14,317 nucleotides of DNA from an uncultured Clostridia bacterium (lineage in GTDB: Bacteria > Bacillota > Clostridia > Oscillospirales > Ruminococcaceae), in NCBI GenBank assembly GCA_947632425.1, contig CANRPG010000028.1:1-14317 (forward strand), read 5' to 3'. The number at the start of each line of letters is the position of its first letter. Position 1 is the stretch's first letter. The notes under the pieces were generated by a model, which ran no database searches, had not been told where the DNA came from, and was given only the letters and a program-made list of their open reading frames with translations. Shown here in pieces: positions 6,654 to 14,213 of the stretch. A program made the translations under genes and the position numbers.

Positions 6654-6705
6654 TTTTTATGTCCCCTTAATTTAGTTTCTGCATTATGTTTCTGTCTGTT
6701 CATAC

Positions 6706-7680
6706 TTACATATTATAATTATAACATAAAATATTCGATTTGGCTACAGTAATTTTTAAAATTTTTGTGAACTCGTCATTAAAATTTAACAAATTTATAT
6801 CGTCGAGGTATATCCAGTTGATATCTTTACGCTTACGAAACCACGTGAGCTGTCTTTTTGCATAGCGGCGAGTCTCTTGTTTTATCTTCTCGACGCAGTT
6901 TTCAAGGGTATCTTCGCCTTCAAAATAGGCTCTGAGTTCCTTAATGCCTATTGCCTGAGCGGCGGTGGAGACGTTCTCTCTTTTGAAAAACTCCTCTGCC
7001 TCCTGCAAAAGACCGTTTTCTATCATTACATCAACACGTTTATTTATTCTTTCATACAGCGCCTCACGGCTGCGGAAGTTGAGACCTATGATACAACTGT
7101 TATAAGGCGAGGCGTTTTCACGGCTTTTTATCTGCCTTACCGACATTTTTTCGCCGCTTATCTTACAAACTTCAATTGCGCGCACAACTCTGTTGACGTT
7201 ATTTTCATGTATAGCGGCTGCGCTGTCGGGGTCTAGCTGCAAAAGCTGCTGCCACAGGGCATGAGCGCCGTTTTTTTCGGCAAAATCAAAAAGCTCCTTT
7301 CGCAGCTCGGGGCATTTTTCGGTATCGTCAAAGGTTATATTATCTACAAGAGAGTTGACATAAAGCCCTGTGCCGCCAACTATTATAGGCAGTTTGCCGC
7401 GCGCTGTTATATCTGCGATAACACCCTGCGCGAGGGTGACGTAATCGGCAACGGAAAAATCTGCGTCAGGCTGTAAAAAGTCAACAAGGTGGTGCTTTAC
7501 GCCCTGCATTTCCTGCGCGGTGGGCTTGGCGGTGGCGATGCTCATGCCCTTATATATCTGCATTGAATCGGCAGAAACGACTTCGCCGTCAAACAGTTTT
7601 GCAAGAATAACACCTGCCGCTGTTTTGCCCGAAGCTGTAGGTCCTACGACTGCCACGAGAGGTATTTTATCATTCTTCAT
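6706..7680 (-). CDS. miaA: tRNA dimethylallyltransferase
   Basis: A 324-residue enzyme that transfers a dimethylallyl group to N6 of A37 in tRNAs reading UNN codons; MiaB, encoded at the start of this run, then adds the methylthio group. The P-loop GPTASGKT is at residues 13-20, followed by SADSMQIYKGM (D38, the proposed general base, S39 and Q41), ATAKPTAQE, HHLVDFLQPD, GGTGLYVNSLV, and the C-terminal RRYAKRQLTWFRKR motif. The last 25 residues are AT-rich in codons and variable. The ATG has TGAGG 7 nt upstream, overlapping the mutL stop codon; mutL ends 9 nt before. hfq follows after 52 nt. Confidence 0.96.
   Translation of the reverse strand: MKNDKIPLVAVVGPTASGKTAAGVILAKLFDGEVVSADSMQIYKGMSIATAKPTAQEMQGVKHHLVDFLQPDADFSVADYVTLAQGVIADITARGKLPIIVGGTGLYVNSLVDNITFDDTEKCPELRKELFDFAEKNGAHALWQQLLQLDPDSAAAIHENNVNRVVRAIEVCKISGEKMSVRQIKSRENASPYNSCIIGLNFRSREALYERINKRVDVMIENGLLQEAEEFFKRENVSTAAQAIGIKELRAYFEGEDTLENCVEKIKQETRRYAKRQLTWFRKRKDINWIYLDDINLLNFNDEFTKILKITVAKSNILCYNYNM
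6718..6726 (-). promoter_or_regulatory. Extended -10 promoter candidate for hfq
   Basis: TGTTATAAT on the minus strand: TGn at 6726-6724 and a perfect TATAAT at 6723-6718. It lies inside the last codons of miaA, about 65 nt before the hfq ATG. The -35 position at 17-nt spacing (TAGCCA, 6746-6741) is poor, so the extended -10 would have to carry it. The surroundings are very AT-rich, so chance occurrence is possible. Confidence 0.4.
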
Positions 7681-7689
7681 AACGTTGCC

Positions 7690-9573
7690 TCAGACTATAC
7701 GCTTGAACTGCTTTTCTATATCTTTTCTGGAAAGCTTTATCATTATCGGTCTGCCGTGGGGGCAATATTTCAGGTTATCGCTGTTGAAAACGGCTTTGAC
7801 TATCACTTCAAGCTCGCTTATCGAGCTGTCGTCATTTGCCTTTATTGCTGAGCGGCAGGCTATTGAATGGAAAAGCTCATCGAAAATATCAAGCTGGGGG
7901 TCTACCTTGGAATTTATAAGGTTCTGCGCTATCTGCGGCACGAGGTCGGCAGGGTTTATATCGGCAATCATTATCGGCACGCCTTTTACTGCGACTGTAG
8001 GGGCAAGGTCGGGTTCTATGATAAAGCCTGTTTTCTGCACCTTTTCGGGGTTTTGCGCAATTGCATCGTACTCCTCGAACGAGAGCTGCACCATTACGGG
8101 CTCGAGCAGCATCTGGGTATCTAAACTTTTTACATCGCTTTTGAGCTTTTCAAAGATAAATCTTTCGTGGGCGGCGTGCTTGTCTATCATATAGATGTCC
8201 TCGCCTGCCTGCACTATTATATATGTTTTAAACACCTCGCCGATAACGGTGGGAACTATTTCTTCAATTTCGCTGTCTGCAACGGGCACGCTTACGGGCT
8301 GCTGTGGGCGTTCAAAGGAAGAACGGCTTATATACTGAAATTGTTCGTTTTCCTCCGAAGGCTCTTTATGCTCATGAATATCAACGGCAGGCTCGGGACG
8401 CTGAATAACGCGGCTGTTGAGCTGTACATCAGGAGTATAGGCAGGTTTTTCGGTCTGCTGAAATGCGACCTGCTCGACCTTCGGAGCGGTCATTTTCAGC
8501 TGCTCGGCTTTTTCGTCTTTGAACATAGGGTGAAGCTGGGCATCTGTAAACTTGCGCTGGGGAATATTCATTTCATGCTCTTTATCCTCGGTCATCAGGG
8601 CATTTTTTACTGCAAAATACACGCTGTCGTATATAAGTTTCTCGTTTGAAAAGCGCACTTCTATCTTTGTAGGGTGCACATTTACGTCTATAATTTCGGG
8701 CGGTATAGCCAGATAAAGCACGCAGGAAGGCACTTTGCCTGTCATTATGCTGTTGGCATAGGCTTCATCCACTGCGTGCATACAGGTCATTGACTTGACA
8801 TACCTGTTGTTTATAAAAAAGTTCTGAAAAGAGTGGTTGGCTTTTGCCATAAGCGGCTTGCAGGTAAAGCCCGTCACTCTGATGCCGTTATAGCTGTAGT
8901 CAACAGGCAGGAGCGATGATGCAAATTCTTTACCGAAAACGCAGTAGACCGCCGAGCGAAGTTTGCCGTCGCCTGCGGTGAGAAGGTCGTTTTTGTTATC
9001 CCTGATAAAACGAAACGATACATCAGGGTGAGAAAGCGCAAGTTTGCTGACTATTGCAGCTATTGCGTTGCCCTCAGTGACGTCTTTCTTCAAAAACTTC
9101 AGGCGCGCGGGAACGTTATAAAAAATATCGCGCACTATTACTGTAGTGCCGTCGGGGCAGCCTGTTTGCTCATATTCTTCCTGCACGTTGGCGCATATGC
9201 GGTACTTACAGCCGAGGGTGTCATCGGGGCGTTTTGTCAGCACATCTACCTTTGCGACCGCGCATATAGATGCCAGAGCCTCGCCGCGAAAGCCCAGTGT
9301 CATGATGCTGTCAAGATCTGACTGCCGTGATATTTTACTGGTGGCATGGCGCAAAAACGCAGTAGGCACATCTTCATAGGCAATGCCGCAGCCGTTATCT
9401 GTAACGCGGATAAACGTTCTGCCGCCGTTTTTTATTTCTATTGTAACTAGGCTTGCGCCCGAATCTATGGCGTTTTCGGTAAGCTCTTTTACTATTGCAG
9501 AGGGTCTGTCAATTACCTCTCCTGCGGCGATAAGCTCCGAAATTTCTTTGCCGAGTACGTTTATACTGCCCAT
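7690..9573 (-). CDS. mutL: DNA mismatch repair protein MutL (endonuclease type)
   Basis: A 627-residue GHKL ATPase that couples mismatch recognition by MutS to strand removal. The N-terminal ATPase (about 1-330) shows KELTENAIDSGA with E30 and N34, DNGCGI (59-64), RHATSKI and GFRGEALASI. A proline- and charge-rich linker (about 335-430) follows, then the C-terminal dimerisation/endonuclease domain. There the metal-site motif reads DKHAAHERFIFE (464-475), with ACRSAIK at 572-578 and CPHGRP at 604-609. These three motifs mark the nicking MutL of bacteria without MutH. The usual Gln of the DQHA motif is Lys here; the Asp, His and Glu residues are kept. It starts 16 nt after mutS with a GCAGGTG site and ends 9 nt before miaA. 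Confidence 0.96.
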   Translation of the reverse strand: MGSINVLGKEISELIAAGEVIDRPSAIVKELTENAIDSGASLVTIEIKNGGRTFIRVTDNGCGIAYEDVPTAFLRHATSKISRQSDLDSIMTLGFRGEALASICAVAKVDVLTKRPDDTLGCKYRICANVQEEYEQTGCPDGTTVIVRDIFYNVPARLKFLKKDVTEGNAIAAIVSKLALSHPDVSFRFIRDNKNDLLTAGDGKLRSAVYCVFGKEFASSLLPVDYSYNGIRVTGFTCKPLMAKANHSFQNFFINNRYVKSMTCMHAVDEAYANSIMTGKVPSCVLYLAIPPEIIDVNVHPTKIEVRFSNEKLIYDSVYFAVKNALMTEDKEHEMNIPQRKFTDAQLHPMFKDEKAEQLKMTAPKVEQVAFQQTEKPAYTPDVQLNSRVIQRPEPAVDIHEHKEPSEENEQFQYISRSSFERPQQPVSVPVADSEIEEIVPTVIGEVFKTYIIVQAGEDIYMIDKHAAHERFIFEKLKSDVKSLDTQMLLEPVMVQLSFEEYDAIAQNPEKVQKTGFIIEPDLAPTVAVKGVPIMIADINPADLVPQIAQNLINSKVDPQLDIFDELFHSIACRSAIKANDDSSISELEVIVKAVFNSDNLKYCPHGRPIMIKLSRKDIEKQFKRIV

Positions 9574-9589
9574 TTGCCTTACACCTGCT

Positions 9590-12223
9590 TTACAGATACC
9601 TGCTTATATCCTTGAAAAATTCTCTCAGTTCGCTGTCGGAAAGCTCGTCGATACTGGTTTTTCTTATTCTGTCTATAACTATGCCCTCGCCTATTCTGCT
9701 AAGCTCCATCTGACCGTTTTCTTCTTCGCTTCGGCGCGCCTTTTCGGCAAGCTCGTTCTTGCGGCGGTTTTCTTCTTCTAGCTCTGCAAGAAGTTCACGC
9801 GAACGGTTGATTATCTTCGGCGGCAGACCTGCAAGCTTCGCGACTTCTATGCCGTAACTTTCGTCAACGCCGCCCTCGACTATCTTTCTTAAAAACTTTA
9901 TAGTATCGCCGCTTCTCTTGACGGCAACGGAGAAATTCTTTACGCCCACAAGATCTTTTTCAAGACCTATAAGTTCATGGTAATGGGTAGCGAAAAGCGT
10001 TTTGCAGCCTAGCGATCTTGAGGTACATATATACTCGCAGACCGCTCTGGCAATACTTATGCCGTCAAAAGTTGAAGTACCTCTGCCGACTTCGTCTAAA
10101 ATAACGAGGCTGTTTTTGGTAGCGTGACGGACTATCTCGGCGACTTCGGTCATCTCTACCATAAAAGTTGACTGACCTGCGGTGAGGTCATCGCTTGCGC
10201 CTACCCTTGTGAATATTCTGTCTACCACCGAAATTTTGGCATAGTCGGCAGGCACGAACGAGCCTATCTGCGCCATCAGCGTTATTATTGCGACCTGCCG
10301 CATATATGTAGATTTACCAGACATATTTGGTCCTGTGATTATGAGCATTCTGTTGTCGGAGCGGTCAAGGTAGCAGTCATTGGGCACGAAAACTTCGTCC
10401 TGCTGCATAAGCTCAACAACGGGGTGGCGGCCGTTTTTGATATTGATTATGCCGTCTATGGCTATCTCGGGCTTTGAATAGTTGTTCTTGACGGCGACAT
10501 TTGCAAAAGAGCAAAGCACGTCAAGCGCGGCGACAGAAGATGCGGTTTCCTGCACCAGCCGCAGCTGTGTTGCGATAAAATCACGCACCTCGGCGAATAT
10601 TTCGCCCTCCATGGTAAGCACCTTATCGCTTGCACCAAGGATAGTATTTTCGGCTGTTTTCAGCTCATCTGTTATAAATCTCTCGCAGTTGGCGAGGGTC
10701 TGTTTTCTTATGTAATGCTGCGGCACTAAGTCATAGTAAGACTTGGTGACTTCTATATAGTAGCCGAAAACTCTGTTATAGCCTATTTTAAGGTTCTTGA
10801 TGCCTGTGGATTCTTTTTCTTTGTTTTCGATATTTTTTATGATGTCCTTGCCGCCGTCTATAATACTGCGCAGGCTGTCAAGCTCCTGATTGAAGCCGTC
10901 TTTGATAACTCCGCCGTCTTTGATATTCGCCGAGGGTTCATCGACTATAGCGTTCTCTACAAGATTGGAAACAGCTTCCAGCGTTGAAATGCCGCTGTTT
11001 ATCTCACAAAGAAGCTTTGACTTAAAGCCTGAGAGCATTTCTTTTATGGCAGGCAGCCGCAGCGCAGTAAGCGATAATGCTTTCAGATCGCGCGGCGAGG
11101 CTGTTTTATACATAACTCTTGTCATAAGGCGCTCGAGGTCATACACGCCGCCAAGCTGTGAGGTGAGCTCGCCGAGTTCTACTGCCGAACGGGTGAGTTC
11201 TTCGACTGCATCTAATCTTGCGATAATTTTTGCAGGGTTAACAAGCGGCTGCTCGAGGTAACTTTTCAAAAGGCGCTTACCCATTGAAGTTTTTGTACTG
11301 TCAAGCACCCAAAGGAGGCTGCCTTTTTTCTCCTTATTGCGCAGAGTTTCGGTTATTTCAAGGTTGCGCCTTGCGGTGAAGCCTATGGTCATTATGGGGT
11401 CGCTGTCGTGCGTGGTGATAGATGAAAATCTGCCGACCGCGGCTCTCTGTGTCTCTCCTATATAGGAAAAAAGACCGCAGACGCACTTTGCGGCTATGGT
11501 ATCTGATTTAAGACCTAGCTGCTCTATGCTGTCTACAGAAAACTGCTTTGCGGTGCTATCTGCCCCACGCTCGACGGAAAAATCATCTTCACTTAAAAGA
11601 GAGACTGCCGCTTTCAGCTTATCTTTAACAAAGTCGCTGACGGACTTCATTGCAAGATAGTAGTCGTTTATAAGTATCTCTGACGGGAAAAAACGCGAAA
11701 ATTCGTTGATTATCTCGTTTGACATATCATTTCCCGAAAAGCTGAAAAGGTGCACTTCGCCTGTTGATATATCTGCAAAACACAAGGCGCACTCTTTGGC
11801 TTTGGCATAGAAAGAGCAGAGATAGTTATTGCTGGTTTCGTCAAGCAGGCTGCTTTCTATAAGAGTGCCGGGGGTGACTACGCGCACTATCTCACGCTTT
11901 ACCAGACCTTTTGCAAGCGCAGGATCTTCCATCTGCTCGCATATGGCGACCATAAAGCCTTTTTCTATAAGCTTTTTCAGATACAGATCGCAGGCATGGT
12001 AAGGCACGCCGCACATGGGGGCGCGCTCGTCAAGACCGCAGTCACGCCCTGTAAGGGTAAGATCAAGCGCCTGAGAGACGGTTATGGCATCTTCAAAGAA
12101 CATCTCGTAAAAGTCGCCGAGGCGGTAGAAAAGTATATGCTTATCATACTTTTGCTTTATTATAGCGTACTGCTTCATCATAGGCGACAGCTGTTCTATA
12201 TCTACATCTGCAAGTCTTAACAA
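9590..12223 (-). CDS. mutS: DNA mismatch repair protein MutS
   Basis: An 877-residue mismatch-binding ATPase of the MutS1 type. The mismatch-reading Phe-x-Glu is F38-Y-E40 in LFYRLGDFYEMFF. The connector, lever and clamp regions follow at normal length. The ATPase has Walker A GPNMSGKST at 631-639, the STFMVEMTE loop, Walker B LDEVGRGTSTFDG (D710, E711) and ATHYHEL. The C-terminal helix-turn-helix dimer region follows, then a charged stretch (EEENRRKNELAEKARR) and the end DELSDSELREFFKDI. The start codon is TTG at 12223, fixed by GGAGGTG just upstream; the first in-frame ATG is at codon 15 and would cut the conserved LSPMMKQY entry. It lies 34 nt after the ylbF-family gene and 16 nt before mutL. 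Confidence 0.97.
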   Translation of the reverse strand: MLRLADVDIEQLSPMMKQYAIIKQKYDKHILFYRLGDFYEMFFEDAITVSQALDLTLTGRDCGLDERAPMCGVPYHACDLYLKKLIEKGFMVAICEQMEDPALAKGLVKREIVRVVTPGTLIESSLLDETSNNYLCSFYAKAKECALCFADISTGEVHLFSFSGNDMSNEIINEFSRFFPSEILINDYYLAMKSVSDFVKDKLKAAVSLLSEDDFSVERGADSTAKQFSVDSIEQLGLKSDTIAAKCVCGLFSYIGETQRAAVGRFSSITTHDSDPIMTIGFTARRNLEITETLRNKEKKGSLLWVLDSTKTSMGKRLLKSYLEQPLVNPAKIIARLDAVEELTRSAVELGELTSQLGGVYDLERLMTRVMYKTASPRDLKALSLTALRLPAIKEMLSGFKSKLLCEINSGISTLEAVSNLVENAIVDEPSANIKDGGVIKDGFNQELDSLRSIIDGGKDIIKNIENKEKESTGIKNLKIGYNRVFGYYIEVTKSYYDLVPQHYIRKQTLANCERFITDELKTAENTILGASDKVLTMEGEIFAEVRDFIATQLRLVQETASSVAALDVLCSFANVAVKNNYSKPEIAIDGIINIKNGRHPVVELMQQDEVFVPNDCYLDRSDNRMLIITGPNMSGKSTYMRQVAIITLMAQIGSFVPADYAKISVVDRIFTRVGASDDLTAGQSTFMVEMTEVAEIVRHATKNSLVILDEVGRGTSTFDGISIARAVCEYICTSRSLGCKTLFATHYHELIGLEKDLVGVKNFSVAVKRSGDTIKFLRKIVEGGVDESYGIEVAKLAGLPPKIINRSRELLAELEEENRRKNELAEKARRSEEENGQMELSRIGEGIVIDRIRKTSIDELSDSELREFFKDISRYL

Positions 12224-12228
12224 GAAAA

Positions 12229-12235
12229 CACCTCC
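12229..12235 (-). promoter_or_regulatory. Strong ribosome binding site for the mutS TTG start
   Basis: GGAGGTG on the minus strand, with its GGAGG core 7 nt before the TTG at 12223. This is the best-placed site in the gap and decides for the TTG over the ATG 14 codons later. Confidence 0.8.
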
Positions 12236-12257
12236 AAACGCTGTTTAATGTGCTTTT

Positions 12258-12674
12258 TTAGTGGCAGCCGCCGCAGGTCGCGCAGCTTCCGCCGCAAGAT
12301 GTCGGCTGCTCTTCGGGGCAGGTCATCGGGTCTTCGCCGTTTGCCGACATGGTTATAATGAAGTTTATGGAATTGAGAAGTTTATCCATGGCATCCTTGG
12401 CATCGTTAAAGCGCAGCATGTTCTCATTTTTCATTATTTTTCCGTATATTTCCCTCATATCTTCATCGAGCTTTTTCATAAGCTCTTTATCCTGCTCGGC
12501 TTCGTTTTTCTGCATTTGCTGGCTGTACTTCATTCTGACGATATTGAATTCGCCGATGAGGTTCTGAAGCTCTGTGTCCTGATCGTTTGTCTGCTTTGCC
12601 AAATTATATGCGATATATCTGTCGTCGCATTGCAAAGCTCTGCCTAATTCTCTTGTAAGTTCGATAACTGTCAT
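12258..12674 (-). CDS. YlbF/YmcA (RicA/RicF) family protein with Cys-rich C-terminus
   Basis: A 138-residue, mostly alpha-helical protein of the YlbF/YmcA family. In Bacillus these proteins (RicA, RicF) form a complex with RicT that carries iron-sulfur clusters and directs RNase Y mRNA processing, with effects on competence, sporulation and biofilms. The family body is residues 1-112 (MTVIELTRELGRALQCDDRY, AKQTNDQDTELQNLIGEFN, and the helix ending in LNSINFIITMSANG). The tail holds five Cys at 119, 127, 131, 134 and 137 (SCGGSCATCGGCH), a likely metal or Fe-S ligand set. Position between miaB and mutS matches Bacillus ymcA, so it may be the RicA equivalent, although the Cys tail is more like what is described for RicF. 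AGAGGAG lies just before the ATG. No RicT gene is in the window. Confidence 0.85.
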   Translation of the reverse strand: MTVIELTRELGRALQCDDRYIAYNLAKQTNDQDTELQNLIGEFNIVRMKYSQQMQKNEAEQDKELMKKLDEDMREIYGKIMKNENMLRFNDAKDAMDKLLNSINFIITMSANGEDPMTCPEEQPTSCGGSCATCGGCH

Positions 12675-12709
12675 AAAAATTACTCCTCTGAAATATATTT
12701 ATGCTATGT

Positions 12710-14089
12710 TCAGAGCACTTCGCCGAGAAGCGCCCAGTTCATAGACTTTATTATTTTTACCTTTACAAACGTATTTATAAGCCGCTCGCCGCCGTCAAAC
12801 TCGACTATTATATTCTCGTCCGACTTGCCCGAGAGGCGGTTTGCGCCTGTTCTGCCCTTTTCGGTGGGAAGCACTGTGAGCGTTTTGCCGACAAATCTTT
12901 TGAGCCAGTCTTCGGTAATTACCCTTTGCTCATCTAAAAGTTCACGCAGCAGAAGACCTTTTTGCTTATCGGAAACGTTATCTTCAAGCTCGGCTGCTTT
13001 TGTGCCGGTGCGTTTTGAATAGACATACGAAAAAATATTATCAAATTTAACGCGGTGCAGAAGCTTTTTGGTATCGCAAAACTGCTCGTAAGTTTCGCCG
13101 GGAAATCCGACAATAATATCGGTAGTGAACGAAAAATCGGGGTCTTTCGAGCGTGCGTAATCTACAATATCCAGATAATCTTGCGCGGTATAATGCCTGT
13201 TCATCTTTTTAAGTATCTCGTCACTTCCGGACTGCACGGGCAGATGCAGATGCTTACAGACCTTATCGAGCGATAAAATGGCATCTATAAGATCTTTGCC
13301 TGCATCTTTGGGGTGGGAGCTTAAAAAGCGTATGCGAAAATCGCCGTCTATGGCGTTTATTATTTCAAGGAGCGATGTAAACCCATAGCCGTAGGAATTG
13401 ACATTCTGACCAAGAAGTGTTATTTCTTTGCAGCCGTTTTCAACAAGCTGTTTTACTTCATCGCAGACAGCAAAGACCTCTCTGCTGCGCTCTCTGCCTC
13501 TTACATACGGCACGATACAATAGGAGCAGAAGTTATTGCAGCCATACATTATAGGCACGCTTGCCCTTGCCTTATCGCTGCGGTACTGCTTCATTTCCTC
13601 GGAAATAAGGTCGCCCTCGCTATAGAGATGCAGCACACGGCTTTTTTCCGCAATGACTTTATACAGCATATCGGGCAGCATTTTTGCGCCGTATGTGCCG
13701 AAGACTATATCAACAAACTTATAGCTTTCTTTTATGGTATCTACCACCTGCTGCTGCTGAGTCATACAGCCGCAGACGCATATGATAAGATCGCTGTTTT
13801 GCTCTTTGAGCTTTTTGAAGATACCGAGGTTGCCGAAAACTCTGTCGTGCGCGTTTTCTCTGACCGCGCAAGTATTGAGCACTATAAGGTCGGCATTTTC
13901 GGGAAGATCGGTAAACACATAGCCGCAGCCGCTGAGTATGCCCATTATCTTTTCGCTGTCGCTGACGTTCTGGGCGCAGCCGTAGGTATGGATATAGCAG
14001 GCAGGCGGTTTTGGATATGTATCTGCCAGAAGCTGGCGAAGTTTTTCTTCCGAAAGGCTCGGCACACAAGATATAGAAAGATTTTTCAA
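12710..14089 (-). CDS. miaB: tRNA-2-methylthio-N6-dimethylallyladenosine synthase MiaB
   Basis: A 459-residue radical-SAM methylthiotransferase that puts the methylthio group on C2 of i6A37 in tRNA, completing the work of MiaA. The N-terminal UPF0004 domain binds the auxiliary cluster with C38 (YGCAQN), C74 (LNTCAVRENA) and C108 (CGCMTQQQ). The radical-SAM cluster is bound by C184, C188 and C191 in GCNNFCSYC, followed by VPYVRGRERSR. A C-terminal TRAM domain (about 395-459) contacts tRNA. The first codon is TTG at 14089 with AAGGGGA 6 nt upstream; no nearby ATG would keep the family's start. The gene is first in the run, directly behind a good promoter. It ends in TGA, 35 nt before the ylbF-family gene. 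Confidence 0.95.
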   Translation of the reverse strand: MKNLSISCVPSLSEEKLRQLLADTYPKPPACYIHTYGCAQNVSDSEKIMGILSGCGYVFTDLPENADLIVLNTCAVRENAHDRVFGNLGIFKKLKEQNSDLIICVCGCMTQQQQVVDTIKESYKFVDIVFGTYGAKMLPDMLYKVIAEKSRVLHLYSEGDLISEEMKQYRSDKARASVPIMYGCNNFCSYCIVPYVRGRERSREVFAVCDEVKQLVENGCKEITLLGQNVNSYGYGFTSLLEIINAIDGDFRIRFLSSHPKDAGKDLIDAILSLDKVCKHLHLPVQSGSDEILKKMNRHYTAQDYLDIVDYARSKDPDFSFTTDIIVGFPGETYEQFCDTKKLLHRVKFDNIFSYVYSKRTGTKAAELEDNVSDKQKGLLLRELLDEQRVITEDWLKRFVGKTLTVLPTEKGRTGANRLSGKSDENIIVEFDGGERLINTFVKVKIIKSMNWALLGEVL

Positions 14090-14095
14090 AAGAGT

Positions 14096-14102
14096 TCCCC
14101 TT
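14096..14102 (-). promoter_or_regulatory. Ribosome binding site for the miaB TTG start
   Basis: AAGGGGA on the minus strand, 6 nt before the TTG at 14089. It supports a non-ATG start for the first gene of the run. Confidence 0.65.
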
Positions 14103-14121
14103 TTTTATCACATATAGTATT

Positions 14122-14150
14122 ATTATATCACAAATGCGCACACATTGCAA
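14122..14150 (-). promoter_or_regulatory. Sigma-A promoter of the miaB-led operon
   Basis: On the minus strand TTGCAA (14150-14145) and TATAAT (14127-14122) are separated by exactly 17 nt, and the -10 is extended by TGA. Expected transcript start is near 14115, giving a leader of about 26 nt before the miaB start. It lies between the upstream terminator and miaB, where a promoter is expected. Confidence 0.85.
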
Positions 14151-14174
14151 GACCTGAAAGACATATTTTTTGAC

Positions 14175-14202
14175 AAAAAACGCCGCAGCAAAAGCCACGG
14201 CG
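14175..14202 (-). terminator. Intrinsic terminator of the upstream minus-strand gene
   Basis: On the minus-strand RNA CGCCGUGGC pairs with GCUGCGGCG (9 bp, two G-U pairs) around a UUUU loop at 14202-14181, followed at once by UUUUUU (14180-14175). A textbook Rho-independent terminator. It insulates the miaB promoter from whatever is transcribed from beyond the right edge. Confidence 0.9.
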
Positions 14203-14213
14203 AAAAATATACT

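Noticed and set aside
12675..12709. Promoter for the ylbF-family gene in the miaB-ylbF gap
   Set aside because: AT-rich TAAATA-like boxes are present, but no -35 at 16-18 nt could be matched.
12715..12733. Hairpin (GCGCUUC / GAAGUGC stem) at the end of miaB as a terminator
   Set aside because: It is within the coding end and has no U-tract after it; the ylbF-family gene follows at once with a strong ribosome binding site. It may be a pause or processing stem at most.
13719..14198. Minus-strand open frame of 159 codons overlapping the miaB start, promoter and terminator
   Set aside because: It covers the terminator and promoter and is out of frame with miaB, which has all its cluster cysteines. 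It is a chance frame.
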